From assembly GCA_913778455.1 (NCBI GenBank), contig CAJYVK010000393.1, positions 1 to 59,158 on the forward strand: DNA of 59,158 nt, given 5' to 3'. Source of the DNA: an uncultured Hymenobacter sp. Lineage in GTDB: Bacteria; Bacteroidota; Bacteroidia; Cytophagales; Hymenobacteraceae. The notes below the pieces were generated by a model. That model was not told where the DNA came from. It saw nothing but the letters and a program-made list of their open reading frames with translations, and ran no database searches. Position 1 is the stretch's first letter. Each line of letters begins with the position of its first letter. A program made the translations under genes and the position numbers. Positions 26,801 through 35,332 of the stretch are shown one piece after another.

Positions 26801-29145
26801 AGAACAACAACCCCACCGCGGCCGTGCGGGGCTACGACATCCAGGTTGACTCCGTCGCCAGCTTCGATAGCCGGGGTCGCCAGGAAAGCCTTAATCAGCA
26901 GTCGAGCGCCGTCGTTACCTGGACGCCACGAGCTTTGCTCAGCAAAACCGACTCGACGGTGTGGTACTGGCGCGTGCGCTTTACCAACCCCGTGGGTACT
27001 GAGGATGGGGCTTGGCAAGTAGGGTCGTTCCGCATCATCCCCACGGTACTGGGCAGCGGCTGGTCGCAGAGTCACAACGGGCAGTTCAACCGCGACCAGC
27101 TGGCTGGCGTGGCCGTGGCTACGCCCAGCAACCGCTGGAGCTTCCAGGCGCAGAAGGTAGACCTGGCCCTGCGCACGGCGGGCGGCGGCCTGCCGGGCAG
27201 TGCGGCTACGTTCACGGTCAGTGGCTTTGGCGTGAATACCAACGGCGCGATAGCCAATGTGAGCAACTGCGGGGCGAAGGCTCCTAACTTGCTACTAGCG
27301 GTGTTCGATCAGCGTACCCTGCGGCAAATCACGGTGAGCGGGGGCTTCCCCGCGTGCGGTCCCAGCAGCCAGCCGTTCTATTACTTCGGTGCCGACCCTG
27401 CCTCGGCTGCCGATACGCTCGACAACCTTAACAACAGCGCTGCCCGCCGCGCCCAGCTACTCAGTTTCCTCGGCCGGGTGCCCGATGGTGCCTACGTGGC
27501 GCTGGTGAGCGTAAATCGCCTGCGCTTTGCCGACCCGAGCGTCGCGGCTACCATGCGCCAGGTAGCCACGCTGTTGGGTAGCAAGCTAGTAGCTGGCCTC
27601 CAAAATGGCGACCCCTGGGCTTTGGTAGCGCAGAAAAAAGCGGCCGGTGGCGTAGCCCTGGCCGAGAGCAGCGCCGACCGCACCAGCAGTACGCCGACCT
27701 ACGGCCAGACGCTGGCGCTGAGCTACTCCCTCAGCACGCCCACTTCGGCTGGCAGCATCACGAGCACGCTTATCGGCCCGGCTCAGAAATGGGAGACGCT
27801 GTTCAACGTCATCAAGACGGAAACGTCCACTGCCAGCTACAAGCTATCGCTGGTGGGTATCGACGCCAACAACAACGCCAAGGTACTAAACCCTGACATC
27901 AAGGTAAAGAGCTTGAATCTGAGCGGCTACTCGGCCACGGATTACCCCTACATGCAGTTGCAATTGGCGCTACGCGACTCCGTCAATCGCACGCCGCCGC
28001 AGCTCAAGCAGTGGCTTATTACCTATAAAGGGCTGCCGGAGGGCATCGTCCGCCGCGACTTAGTGGCGGCCATCAAGTACGATTCGGCTACGCTTCGCAA
28101 TCAGGCGCTCACGCTGGGCTACCTCAACTTCCCGGTTAAGTTCAGCAACATCTCCCCCGAAGCATTTGCCAGCCGGCTTCAGGTGCGCGTAGAGCTGGTG
28201 AATGCCAGCACCAGCCTACCCGTCAAGAGCGTGCTGCTGACGGCCCCCCGCGACCTGGGCATCACGAGCCCCAACGATACGCTGACCATCAACGTGAAGC
28301 TGGACGTGCAGGGCCAGTTCGGTCGCTTCTACGTGCGGGCCATCGTCAACCCGCAGATCCAGCCCGAGCTCTACTACTTCAACAACGAGGTGCGCTCCGA
28401 TGCCTTCGTCGTGCGCGATACTAACCTGCCGCCCGTGCTGGACGTGGCCGTCGATGGTCGTCACATCCTGGATGGGGAACTGGTAGCCCCGCGCCCCATC
28501 ATTACCATCCAGCTCAAGGACGAGGACAAAGTGCGCCTCATCACCGATGCCTCGTTCTTTACCGTGTATTTGCAGAAAGACAACGGGGCTCCCGTGCCGG
28601 TCGATGTCAACGGCTCGCAAGTGAAGTTCAGCGTCGATAATACCGCGGGCAGCGTAGCCCGGCTCGACTACCAGCCGGGCCTCACCACCCCGCTGGCCGA
28701 TGGCACCTACACCCTGCGCGTGCAGGGTCGTGATGCGGCAGGCCGCAACGCTGGTGCCCAGGACTACCAGATCAAGTTCGTGGTTGTGAATGCCTCGCAA
28801 ATCTCCAACGTGTACCCGTACCCGAACCCGGTTACGAGCAAGGCCAAGTTCGTCTTCACGGTGACGGGCCAGGAGTTGCCCCGCAACATGAAAATTCAGA
28901 TTATGACCCTCACCGGCCGCGTGGTGCGCGAGATTTTCATGAACGAGCTCGGGCCGCTGCACATCGGCAACAACATCACTGACTACGCCTGGGATGGTAC
29001 CGACCAGTACGGCGACCGCCTCGCCAACGGCACCTACCTCTACCGCGTGGCGCTCGACGATGCCAGCAACGACTTCAAGAAGTTCAACACCGCCGGCGAC
29101 AAGGCCTTCAAAAACGACTGGGGCAAACTCGTGTTGCTTCGCTAG
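23848..29145 (+). CDS. porU: C25-family type IX secretion sortase (PorU/PorU2-like)
   Basis: PorU is a gingipain-type cysteine peptidase that removes the C-terminal signal from T9SS cargo and attaches the protein to surface lipopolysaccharide. The ATG start gives MNTSYPGAWA followed by a signal peptide ending TAGQAQ. The catalytic pair is visible in ITYFGHGSTTSFD (His, about residue 690) and VIMFNGCSVGAAFF (Cys, about 722). Downstream come CARDB/Ig-like beta domains and, at the end (about 1660-1765), a FlgD-like unit (YPYPNPVTSKAKF, then NGTYLYRVAL). At 1765 residues it is longer than the classical PorU of about 1100-1250, which fits the longer PorU2-like group found in Cytophagales. Immediate linkage to porV supports the role. 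Confidence 0.82.
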   Translation: MNTSYPGAWARAGRLLAGWRAVGLFWLALMLGVATAGQAQSGPYGNEWIVQGQPYYKIKVWRDGLYRLDYAYLSQIGAGAVAPTQLQVWRRGKEVAVYQGGNSAALDNSSFLEFFGQRNDGALDKEFYKNPLDQANPFYSFYTDTAAYFITWGARAGKRMVEPQPVAGSPHGWRLQSSLVLKTVNYVEAPSEDGYTYLPWLEPGEGFFEGFYYNPTPASVDSLRAISTAAGAPAPRLEAMVVGGSRVDDHSTTVSVVAPGSTTPRLLGTLNYKRFDHALGRYNLLPSDISSTGSVALSFAQGPLPPQFQVDVFRFSWFRVTAPQQNVWFSNRRQVIFQNDSLLSGPAIYEIDNIPATVAGFDIQDPWNVQRVAPTAATTLGSTGRRYSFVNATGQQTRRLLLANEAQPLVPPPARRVNFRVIDPVKPNFVIITHPKLMQAAGGVPNVARAYADYRASAAGGRYDTLMVIAPQLYDQFHYGERSVMALRHFALWLASRTPATQTKYLLLLGKGISPGSSVFSTADPNFSIGFSGFYAPYSTRGLGENGLDLVPISTRSSSDIFLSSDWPHDNNTPAFPTGRVAVVTASDALTYLTKLKEYEAQIDPNQLNPEPWHKSMIHLAGGHESAVEVATFRGFLDRYKRRVEHPLLGGQVTTFQRDYNPSSKLPVEVNIADKVNEGLALITYFGHGSTTSFDLTPGDITDPTKGYRNAKKYPVIMFNGCSVGAAFFNARTFATDWLLAADKGAIGVMAESGFSYADLLDAAQDLSHQLLFNDPAWFGRPIAEVRREVIRRLQATPGFQPVSGNLRATEQLLCTIWQGDPALRMYAPAKPDFVASSAKLSLTPIAPDVAVTTNSSRFTLNIGVSNPLRITRDPLEIRVTRTYPTATGLKKEEKVFNSDAGNQPFPQSFQRDTTYTVTFVNPVSDFSGDNVFTVELDYRNKVDELDETNNTATLTYSFLKRGITLLTPTEFAIVPSNTPRLVAQNNNPTAAVRGYDIQVDSVASFDSRGRQESLNQQSSAVVTWTPRALLSKTDSTVWYWRVRFTNPVGTEDGAWQVGSFRIIPTVLGSGWSQSHNGQFNRDQLAGVAVATPSNRWSFQAQKVDLALRTAGGGLPGSAATFTVSGFGVNTNGAIANVSNCGAKAPNLLLAVFDQRTLRQITVSGGFPACGPSSQPFYYFGADPASAADTLDNLNNSAARRAQLLSFLGRVPDGAYVALVSVNRLRFADPSVAATMRQVATLLGSKLVAGLQNGDPWALVAQKKAAGGVALAESSADRTSSTPTYGQTLALSYSLSTPTSAGSITSTLIGPAQKWETLFNVIKTETSTASYKLSLVGIDANNNAKVLNPDIKVKSLNLSGYSATDYPYMQLQLALRDSVNRTPPQLKQWLITYKGLPEGIVRRDLVAAIKYDSATLRNQALTLGYLNFPVKFSNISPEAFASRLQVRVELVNASTSLPVKSVLLTAPRDLGITSPNDTLTINVKLDVQGQFGRFYVRAIVNPQIQPELYYFNNEVRSDAFVVRDTNLPPVLDVAVDGRHILDGELVAPRPIITIQLKDEDKVRLITDASFFTVYLQKDNGAPVPVDVNGSQVKFSVDNTAGSVARLDYQPGLTTPLADGTYTLRVQGRDAAGRNAGAQDYQIKFVVVNASQISNVYPYPNPVTSKAKFVFTVTGQELPRNMKIQIMTLTGRVVREIFMNELGPLHIGNNITDYAWDGTDQYGDRLANGTYLYRVALDDASNDFKKFNTAGDKAFKNDWGKLVLLR

Positions 29146-29174
29146 GCGGTGAGATGGAGAAATAGTGAGGTGGT

Positions 29175-29242
29175 GAGTTAAAAAGGGGGCAATGCTTGGT
29201 TGTGCTAGCAGCATGTACCAAGCATTGCCCCCTTTTTAACTC
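29175..29242. terminator. Bidirectional terminator hairpin between convergent genes
   Basis: Perfect 26-base arms (29175-29200 and 29217-29242) flank 16 bases. Each arm contains GGGGGC next to an A- or T-run, so the hairpin can terminate transcription in both directions between the sortase and hydrolase genes. Confidence 0.85.
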
Positions 29243-29352
29243 TCCATATTACCTTGGTCTTTGTCTGTTTGATGCTTGTCAAAACAAATCCCGTCAACCT
29301 ACTAAGTCAGTAACACGCGCTAGATAACCTCACCAGCAAGCGTGGCTGCCTC

Positions 29353-30600
29353 CTACTGGCGCTGGAAACGCAGGCGCTGCCCACCTGCCGTCAGATAATA
29401 GAGCCCTGCGGGTAGTGTGCCCACGGGTAGCGGCTGGCTCGCATCGGTGGCGGTGAGCGCCAATCGGCCCACGCTGTCGAACACGTGCACCGGCTGGCCT
29501 GCTACTGCCCCCACTACCGTCAGGGTAGTGCTGGCTGGGTTGGGGTAAGCTTGTAAGAACGCGCTTTTCAGCTGGGGGGGCTGGGTGGCTAGTACAGCGC
29601 TGGGGCAAAAGGTCTGGCGCGGGTTCAGGGCATTGCCGCAGGCAAATTCGTAGGTGCTCTCGGGGAAGCGCACCGGCGGGTTGGCCCACGATATTAGTGG
29701 TTTGAGTCCCTTTGGCATCGTCACCTGGGCGGCGCTGCCGTGGCCCAAGGCGACGTTTTTGCCCGCCGGGCTACCGGTGAATGTGTAGTCACACAGCGCG
29801 TCGAGCAAGCGATAGTAAGCGTAGTAGTCGAGCGCATCGAACGCCGCCGCATTGTTGGGCAACACATGGTCGGCGGTATAGACGTGGTTGGGTAGCGTAT
29901 CGGAGCGGACCAGCAGGAAGTCCTTCTCAGCGGCAGCAATAGGTATGTTCCGAAACGCGTCGATGGCCATGCGGTGGTCGTTGGTTACATCATCGTTGAA
30001 GATTTCCACCAACACCTTCACATCGGCGGGGAAGCTGGCCAGCTCGGCGGGGGTGAGGTTGTAGAAGTACCAAGGAGCCAGCGAGTAGATGAAGCGCCCG
30101 TTTCGGCCCCAGTTGTTGTCTAGAAAGCAGCGGCGGCCGTTGGCGAAGGAAGCGGCACCCCCAAACGAATGTCCCAGGAAGCCTACCCGGGTAGTATCGA
30201 GCAAGGTAGGGTAGCGGCGGGCAGCCCGGCGAAAGCCTTGTAACAGGTTGGCATAACGGTCCGGCACCGACACGAGGTTGCTGGTTTGATAGGGTACAAA
30301 TACGATGGCGTAGCCCTTTTTCGCGACAAATTCCAACATCCCTCGGATGTTCACGGACAAATTGCCCCCATAGGCGTGGCTATAAAAGATAGTGGGCACG
30401 GGTCCGGTAGCATCGCCGGGATAATACACTTCCACGTCGCGGCCGAGGAAGTTGACGTTGGGAAAGGAAACCGACGCCACAGGATGGGGCCCGTCGGCCC
30501 CATAGCCGCTCGTAGGCTTGGCGTAGTTAGGGTCGGCGTAGGGAGCCTGGGCATGGCAGGCGATGCTGACGAGCAGCAGCAGGACGTAAAGAAGGCGCAT
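29353..30600 (-). CDS. Secreted alpha/beta hydrolase with T9SS type A sorting domain
   Basis: The ATG at 30600 gives MRLLYVLLLLVSIACHAQ, a clear signal peptide; the upstream codons are discarded. The hydrolase core resembles PET-hydrolase/dienelactone-hydrolase-like esterases: YYPGDATGPVPTIFYSHAYGG (the oxyanion region, about 52-72) and the nucleophile elbow GHSFGG near residue 145. A likely acid is in VLVEIFNDDVTND and a His in YTADHVLP. The last 75 residues are a type A T9SS sorting domain (YPNPASTTLTVVG, then LPAGLYYLTAGGQRLRF), so the enzyme should be exported by the PorV/PorU machinery encoded next door and anchored or released outside. Substrate is unknown; secreted esterase is the safest call. 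Confidence 0.85.
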   Translation of the reverse strand: MRLLYVLLLLVSIACHAQAPYADPNYAKPTSGYGADGPHPVASVSFPNVNFLGRDVEVYYPGDATGPVPTIFYSHAYGGNLSVNIRGMLEFVAKKGYAIVFVPYQTSNLVSVPDRYANLLQGFRRAARRYPTLLDTTRVGFLGHSFGGAASFANGRRCFLDNNWGRNGRFIYSLAPWYFYNLTPAELASFPADVKVLVEIFNDDVTNDHRMAIDAFRNIPIAAAEKDFLLVRSDTLPNHVYTADHVLPNNAAAFDALDYYAYYRLLDALCDYTFTGSPAGKNVALGHGSAAQVTMPKGLKPLISWANPPVRFPESTYEFACGNALNPRQTFCPSAVLATQPPQLKSAFLQAYPNPASTTLTVVGAVAGQPVHVFDSVGRLALTATDASQPLPVGTLPAGLYYLTAGGQRLRFQRQ

Positions 30601-30714
30601 GGGAGCAAATGGAAAATGTTTGCCCAATGGACTAAGCCAACTCTCGTAAGTTTAAGGAAGTAACCTGCACAGTAGCATGAGACGAAGCAATTGCCTCGCT
30701 CCTACGCTCGGGAG

Positions 30715-30985
30715 CGGGACTCGTGCCCGGCAGTTGCGCGGGATATGGGCTTCGATGTCCCGCCGGGTACAAGCCTGGTGCAAGCTGTTGACAGTAAAGG
30801 TCTTGTCGGTGTTGAAAAACAAACTCTATAGATCCAGGCCGACGTCCTCCAGCACCTGGCAGAGTTCGATGAAACCGGCTTTGAATTGGCAGATCGAGGC
30901 GGCGACGCAGGATTCGCAGAAGATTCATCCTCAGCTGTTTCCAGTCTCCTTGTTCGCTCCAGCGGCGGAAGTGATTGTACACACC
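30715..30985 (-). pseudogene. IS5-type transposase remnant
   Basis: The stretch between the hydrolase and folA holds a broken transposase. One minus-strand frame reads VYNHFRRWSEQGDWKQL, the typical early part of IS5-family transposases. A second frame reads FIELCQVLEDVGLDL, a stop, then LFFNTDKTFTVNSLHQACTRR and HIPRNCRAR, which is the middle part (compare the usual GLFLNADAGFD). The piece between them that carries the DGS/T catalytic region and the whole C-terminus are missing. No terminal repeats or target duplication could be found. Bases 30986-31097 show nothing further. Confidence 0.75.
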
Positions 30986-31097
30986 CTACTACGTCAAAGG
31001 CGTGAGAAACTTGGTTGGGTCGCACCCCAGAGTTCTCCCCGCCGTGGGAGTATTTCCCTTTTTGTCCTACTTGCTAACTAGCTTATATTTCACCACA

Positions 31098-31595
31098 TTA
31101 CCGCCGCCGGAGCGTCACGAAGCTGTAAGCTACCGCGTGCTTGGCGTCGGAGGCGTGGCGGGCGCGGGTTTCCTCGCGCCAGGCGGCGGGGGGCAGGGCC
31201 GGGAAAAAGGCGTCGCCGTCGGCCACGGTGGTGTGTACCTCGGTGAGGTGTACTACGTCGGCGGCGGGTAAGGCTTGGCGGTATATTTCGCCGCCCCCGA
31301 TAACGCAGATTTCTTCGCCACCCGGCTGCTGGGCGGCCAGCGCCAGGGCCTCGGGCAGCGAGTGGGCTACCAGTACCCCCGCCGGGGCCGGCCAGCCCGG
31401 CTGGCCCGTCACCACGATGTTGGTGCGGCCCGGCAGCGCCCGGCCAATGCTGTCGAAAGTGCGCCGCCCCATCACGATGGGGTGGCCCAGGGTGAGGGCC
31501 TTAAAGTGCTGCAAGTCGGCCGGTAGCTGCCAGGGTAGTTGCCCCTGCCGGCCAATGACGCCGTTTTCGGCGGCGGCTACGATGATGGAAACCAT
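31098..31595 (-). CDS. folA: Dihydrofolate reductase
   Basis: The enzyme reduces dihydrofolate to tetrahydrofolate with NADPH for thymidylate, purine and formyl-methionine synthesis. The 165-residue protein has the full set of landmarks: IIVAAAENGVIGRQGQLPW with the substrate-binding loop, LPADLQHFKALTLGHPIVMGRRTFDSIG (the catalytic acid is the Asp in this segment), and ICVIGGGEIYRQALPAAD for NADPH binding. It lies 47 bases downstream of fmt on the same strand, a sensible pairing since formyl-methionyl-tRNA needs formyl-tetrahydrofolate. Confidence 0.97.
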   Translation of the reverse strand: MVSIIVAAAENGVIGRQGQLPWQLPADLQHFKALTLGHPIVMGRRTFDSIGRALPGRTNIVVTGQPGWPAPAGVLVAHSLPEALALAAQQPGGEEICVIGGGEIYRQALPAADVVHLTEVHTTVADGDAFFPALPPAAWREETRARHASDAKHAVAYSFVTLRRR

Positions 31596-31642
31596 GCTAA
31601 AAACTAGGTAGCTAATAAAAATGAGCGGTGGCTAAAAGCGGC

Positions 31643-32596
31643 TCAGCCCGCGCTGTAAGCGCCGAAATCCAGCTTGGTGCCCCGCAGAAATTCTTCCGTG
31701 CTCATGCGCTTCTTACCTTCCAGCTGTACTTCGAGCAGGCGCAGCCAGCCAGTGGGCGTGGCTATCAGTAAGGACTGCCGGCCGTCGGTGGCCCAGGTGC
31801 CGGCGGGTGGCGGGGTGCCCTCGGCCGGTTGGGTGGTAGCCCGGTATACTTTCAGGCTGCGCCCGTCGGGCAGGGTGGTGTAGGCGGCGGGGGCTGGGGC
31901 CAGGCCCCGTACCTGGTTGACGAGGTCGGCGGCGGGGCGGGTAAAGTCGAGCCGGCCGGTCTCCTTGGTGAGCTTGGGGGCAGGGCGCAGGTCGGGCGTA
32001 TTGGGCTGGGGCGTGCTGGGCGCGGCTCCGGCCGCGATGGCCGCCACCGTGCGCCGGGCCAGCGCGGCCCCGGCCACCTTCAGCTTGTCGTACAGCGAGC
32101 CGAAATCGTCGTCGGGTGTGATGGTGATTTTATCCTGCAAAATGAGGTCGCCGGTGTCAATCTCGTGGCGCAGGAAAAAGCTGCTGACGCCCGTTTCCTG
32201 GTCGCCGTGCATGAGTGCCCAGTTGATGGGCGCCGCCCCTCGGTACTGCGGCAGCAGCGAGGCATGAATGTTGACCGAGCCCAGGCGCGGCATGTTCCAC
32301 ACCGCTTCGGGCAGCATCCGGAAAGCTACCACTACCTGCAAGTCGGCCGCGTAGCTCCGCAGCTCCGCCTGAAAAGCCGGGTCTTTGAGGTTGGTAGGCT
32401 GAAGAACCGGCAGCCCGTGGGCCAGGGCCGCCGCCTTTACGGCCGAGGCTTGCAGTTGCCGACCGCGTCCGGCGGGGCGGTCGGGGCCGGTGAGCACGGC
32501 TACCACCTGCGCCTCGGGCATGGTGAGCAGGGTTTCGAGGGTAGACACCGCGAAATCGGGCGTGCCCATAAAAACAATCCGAAGGGGAGAAGGCAT
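31643..32596 (-). CDS. fmt: Methionyl-tRNA formyltransferase
   Basis: This enzyme formylates initiator methionyl-tRNA with 10-formyl-tetrahydrofolate. The N-terminal formyltransferase domain begins RIVFMGTPDFAVSTLE and includes VLTGPDRPAGRGRQ, the catalytic NIHASLLPQYRGAAPINWAL (Asn and His) and ETGVSSFFLRHEIDTGD with the catalytic Asp. The C-terminal tRNA-binding beta domain covers about 205-310. At 317 residues it is full length. It probably shares a transcript with folA downstream and namZ upstream, with gaps of 37-47 bases. Confidence 0.97.
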   Translation of the reverse strand: MPSPLRIVFMGTPDFAVSTLETLLTMPEAQVVAVLTGPDRPAGRGRQLQASAVKAAALAHGLPVLQPTNLKDPAFQAELRSYAADLQVVVAFRMLPEAVWNMPRLGSVNIHASLLPQYRGAAPINWALMHGDQETGVSSFFLRHEIDTGDLILQDKITITPDDDFGSLYDKLKVAGAALARRTVAAIAAGAAPSTPQPNTPDLRPAPKLTKETGRLDFTRPAADLVNQVRGLAPAPAAYTTLPDGRSLKVYRATTQPAEGTPPPAGTWATDGRQSLLIATPTGWLRLLEVQLEGKKRMSTEEFLRGTKLDFGAYSAG

Positions 32597-32633
32597 ACTT
32601 CTACTAGTAATGAGTGCCTGCGGTGGGGCAGAC

Positions 32634-33845
32634 TTATTTTTCAGGATACAATAAATACTTTTTGCGCAGCGCTTTAAACTGCCCCAGCCGCGGCTCCCAG
32701 CTGGCCCGGATGCTGGCTTCCGAGCGCCCGGCCATTACCTGCGTCCGCAGCGAGTCGGTACCCGCTAGCTGCTCGAAATACTTAGTGAAAAAATGCGCCT
32801 TATCGGTGCTCTGGCGGTAAAAATCAAGTAGGTAGCGCACCGTAAAAAACTGCGCGGGCTCCGTCGGGGCGGGCTGGTGCAGGTCGAGGCCATAGCAGAG
32901 TTGGCCGTTGAGCGGCGGGGTGGGCGAGCCCGCGTTGGGCCGGGGCGTAAACTGGTAGGGCCGCGTGGCCGGCTGCGTAGGGGCCCCGATTACTTCAAAC
33001 GGCCGCTCGGTGCCCCGGCCCACGCTTACGTTGGTACCTTCAAACAAGCACACGCTGGGGTACAGCGCCACCGCCCGCGCCGTGGGTAGGTTGGGGGAGG
33101 GGCGCACCGGCAGGGCGTAGGGCGTGGCGTGGGTGTAGCCCTTGGCTAGCGGTACTACGTGCAGGCGGCAGGGCTGGCCGCCGGCCAGCCAGCGCTCACC
33201 ATTAATCATCTGCGCCAGCTCGCCCACCGTGAGGCCGTGGCAGATGGGCAGCGGGTCGAGCCCCACGAAGGAGCGGTGCTTGGCTTCAAGCACCGGGCCA
33301 TCGACCAGCGCCCCATTGGGGTTGGGTCGGTCGAGTACCACCACGGTTTTGCCCTGTTCGGCGGCGGCCTCCATCACGTAGTGCAGGGTACTGATAAAGG
33401 TATAGAAACGGGTACCCACGTCCTGAATGTCAAACACCAGCACGTCCACGTCGGCTAGCATCTCGGGCGTGGGCTTCTTGGTTTTGCCGTACACCGAGCG
33501 CACGGGTACGCCGGTGCGGGCATCGCGGCCATCGGTAATGGTAGCCCCGTCGGCCGCCTCGCCCCGAAAGCCGTGCTCGGGCGCGAAAATGGCCGTCAGG
33601 TTCACGTGCAGCGCCTTGAGCGTATCCACCAGGTAGGCAGTGCCCACTCGGGAAGTTTGGTTTACGACCAGGCCCACGCGCTTGCCTTGCAGAAGCGGCA
33701 GGTAGCGCGGCAGTTGCGCCGCACCTACTACCGGCCCCGTCGGGGCGGGCTTAACGGGTGGGGAAGCGGGTGCCCCGGTCAGCCCGGCGGGAGCATCCTG
33801 GGCCGAGCAGGCGGCCAGTCCGGCTACGAAAAACCACTTTATCAT
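32634..33845 (-). CDS. namZ: NamZ-type exo-beta-N-acetylmuramidase (DUF1343), lipoprotein
   Basis: Proteins of this family release N-acetylmuramic acid from the non-reducing end of muropeptide glycan. Residues 1-15 form a lipoprotein signal (FFVAGLAAC, lipobox Cys13), so the enzyme is anchored in the periplasm or outer membrane. Family landmarks are KRVGLVVNQTSRV near 55, FAPEHGFRGEAADG near 90 (the catalytic Glu lies in PEHG), VDVLVFDIQDVGTRFYTF near 130 and PICHGLTVGELAQMINGE near 200. The 403-residue length is normal. It is divergent from the permease gene across 82 bases. Substrate specificity is taken from the family. Confidence 0.88.
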   Translation of the reverse strand: MIKWFFVAGLAACSAQDAPAGLTGAPASPPVKPAPTGPVVGAAQLPRYLPLLQGKRVGLVVNQTSRVGTAYLVDTLKALHVNLTAIFAPEHGFRGEAADGATITDGRDARTGVPVRSVYGKTKKPTPEMLADVDVLVFDIQDVGTRFYTFISTLHYVMEAAAEQGKTVVVLDRPNPNGALVDGPVLEAKHRSFVGLDPLPICHGLTVGELAQMINGERWLAGGQPCRLHVVPLAKGYTHATPYALPVRPSPNLPTARAVALYPSVCLFEGTNVSVGRGTERPFEVIGAPTQPATRPYQFTPRPNAGSPTPPLNGQLCYGLDLHQPAPTEPAQFFTVRYLLDFYRQSTDKAHFFTKYFEQLAGTDSLRTQVMAGRSEASIRASWEPRLGQFKALRKKYLLYPEK

Positions 33846-33927
33846 AGCCCAAAAGTAGGCTGCTGCGTAAGAAGCGCGCGGCTACCCTCCCGTATACACC
33901 CGGCGCGGACGTAGCTTTACGCCCCTC

Positions 33928-35142
33928 GTGAACACCGCCCGCTACATATCGCGCCGCATGGACGGAGCCGACACCGGTTCCTTCACCCACTCCGTCACGC
34001 GCATTGCCACGGTCAGCATTGCCCTGGGCATCGCCGTGATGATCGTATCCTTTTCGATTCTGCACGGCTTCCGGGAGCAGATTCAAAGTAAGATCTTCTC
34101 GTTTGGAGCGCACTTGCAGCTCTCGCGCTACGACAACAACAACTCGCTGGAAGTAGCCCCTATTGCCGAGCCCGAGCTGCGCCGCCAACTGGCCCGCTAC
34201 CCGCAAGTAGCTTCCGTGCAGTCCTTTGCCCGTAAGACGGCCATTATTAAAACCACCGACGAGGTGCTGGGGGTAGTGCTCAAAGGGGTGTCGGAAAAAT
34301 ATGGCCCCAGCGACATGCGCCAGAATATGGTGGCTGGGCAGTTTCTCCAGTTTGCCGATTCGGCGGCCAGCGAGGATATCGTCATCTCGCAGAAAATAGC
34401 CGACAAGCTGCGACTCAAAGTAGGCAGCCCCGCGCTCTTCTATTTCATCCAGCAGCCGCCGCGGATTCGCAAGTTCCGGGTATCGGGCATCTACCAGACC
34501 GGCCTCGATGAATTCGACGAGGTGTACGTGCTCGGCGACCTGCGTCAGATTCAAGAGCTTAACGCCTGGCCCGATTCGCTCGTCGGGGGCCTCGAAGTGC
34601 GCCTGCGCGACTTCTCGCGGCTCGACGCCACCTTCGACCAGTTTTATGAGCAGCTGCCCTACGAGGTGCGCATCGAAAAAATTACCGATCAGTACGCCCA
34701 GCTTTTCGACTGGCTCCAGCTACTCAACCGCAACGTCATTATTTTCCTTATCCTGATCATTTTCGTGGCCACTTTCAACATGGTCGCCACCATCTTCATC
34801 ATGATTCTGGAGCGTACCAAGATGATCGGCATCCTAAAAGCCGTGGGGGCCACCGACAACCAGATCCGCGAGATGTTCTTCTTCCGGGGCATGGCCATCA
34901 CCTTTCGCGGCTTGGTTATCGGCAACGTCATCGCGCTAAGCTTCTGCGCCTTGCAATATTATTTCCGCATCATCCCGCTCGACCCGGAGAACTACTACAT
35001 GGACCGCGTGCCCGTGGCCTGGAGCCCCTTCGTGATGGTGCTGCTCAACGCCGCTACGCTCGGGGCCTCCATCTTATCGGTGCTCATTCCCACCTACATG
35101 ATTGCCCGCATCAAGCCCATGGTGGCCATTCGCTTCGATTAA
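33928..35142 (+). CDS. FtsX-domain ABC transporter permease (LolC/E-like)
   Basis: A four-helix MacB/LolE-type permease: N-terminal helix at about 28-50 (VSIALGIAVMIVSFSILHGF), a large periplasmic domain (about 55-265), then the FtsX core with helices near 270-295, 325-345 and 370-390. Motifs typical of LolE relatives are ILKAVGATDNQIREMFFFRGM and the terminal IPTYMIARIKPMVAIRFD. The start is GTG, chosen because the RYISRRM amphipathic N-terminus of the family follows at once. By family it would work with a LolD-type ATPase in extracting lipoproteins from the inner membrane; no ATPase is next to it. Confidence 0.88.
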   Translation: MNTARYISRRMDGADTGSFTHSVTRIATVSIALGIAVMIVSFSILHGFREQIQSKIFSFGAHLQLSRYDNNNSLEVAPIAEPELRRQLARYPQVASVQSFARKTAIIKTTDEVLGVVLKGVSEKYGPSDMRQNMVAGQFLQFADSAASEDIVISQKIADKLRLKVGSPALFYFIQQPPRIRKFRVSGIYQTGLDEFDEVYVLGDLRQIQELNAWPDSLVGGLEVRLRDFSRLDATFDQFYEQLPYEVRIEKITDQYAQLFDWLQLLNRNVIIFLILIIFVATFNMVATIFIMILERTKMIGILKAVGATDNQIREMFFFRGMAITFRGLVIGNVIALSFCALQYYFRIIPLDPENYYMDRVPVAWSPFVMVLLNAATLGASILSVLIPTYMIARIKPMVAIRFD

Positions 35143-35332
35143 AAGCCGTTGCGCCCGGCGGCGATTGCGGGGAACTCCGCGGTAAAAGCCAGGCGTTGGG
35201 CGACGAAGCGGGCATTATTAGCGAACCCGCCGTAATTTAGCCGGGCCAAATGGGCTAGTCCAAAATAAAAGCCGGGTGCAACCAGTTCAGTGCTCGGTAC
35301 GCTCTCTTGGGTACAATCACTTTCCTTTTTTC

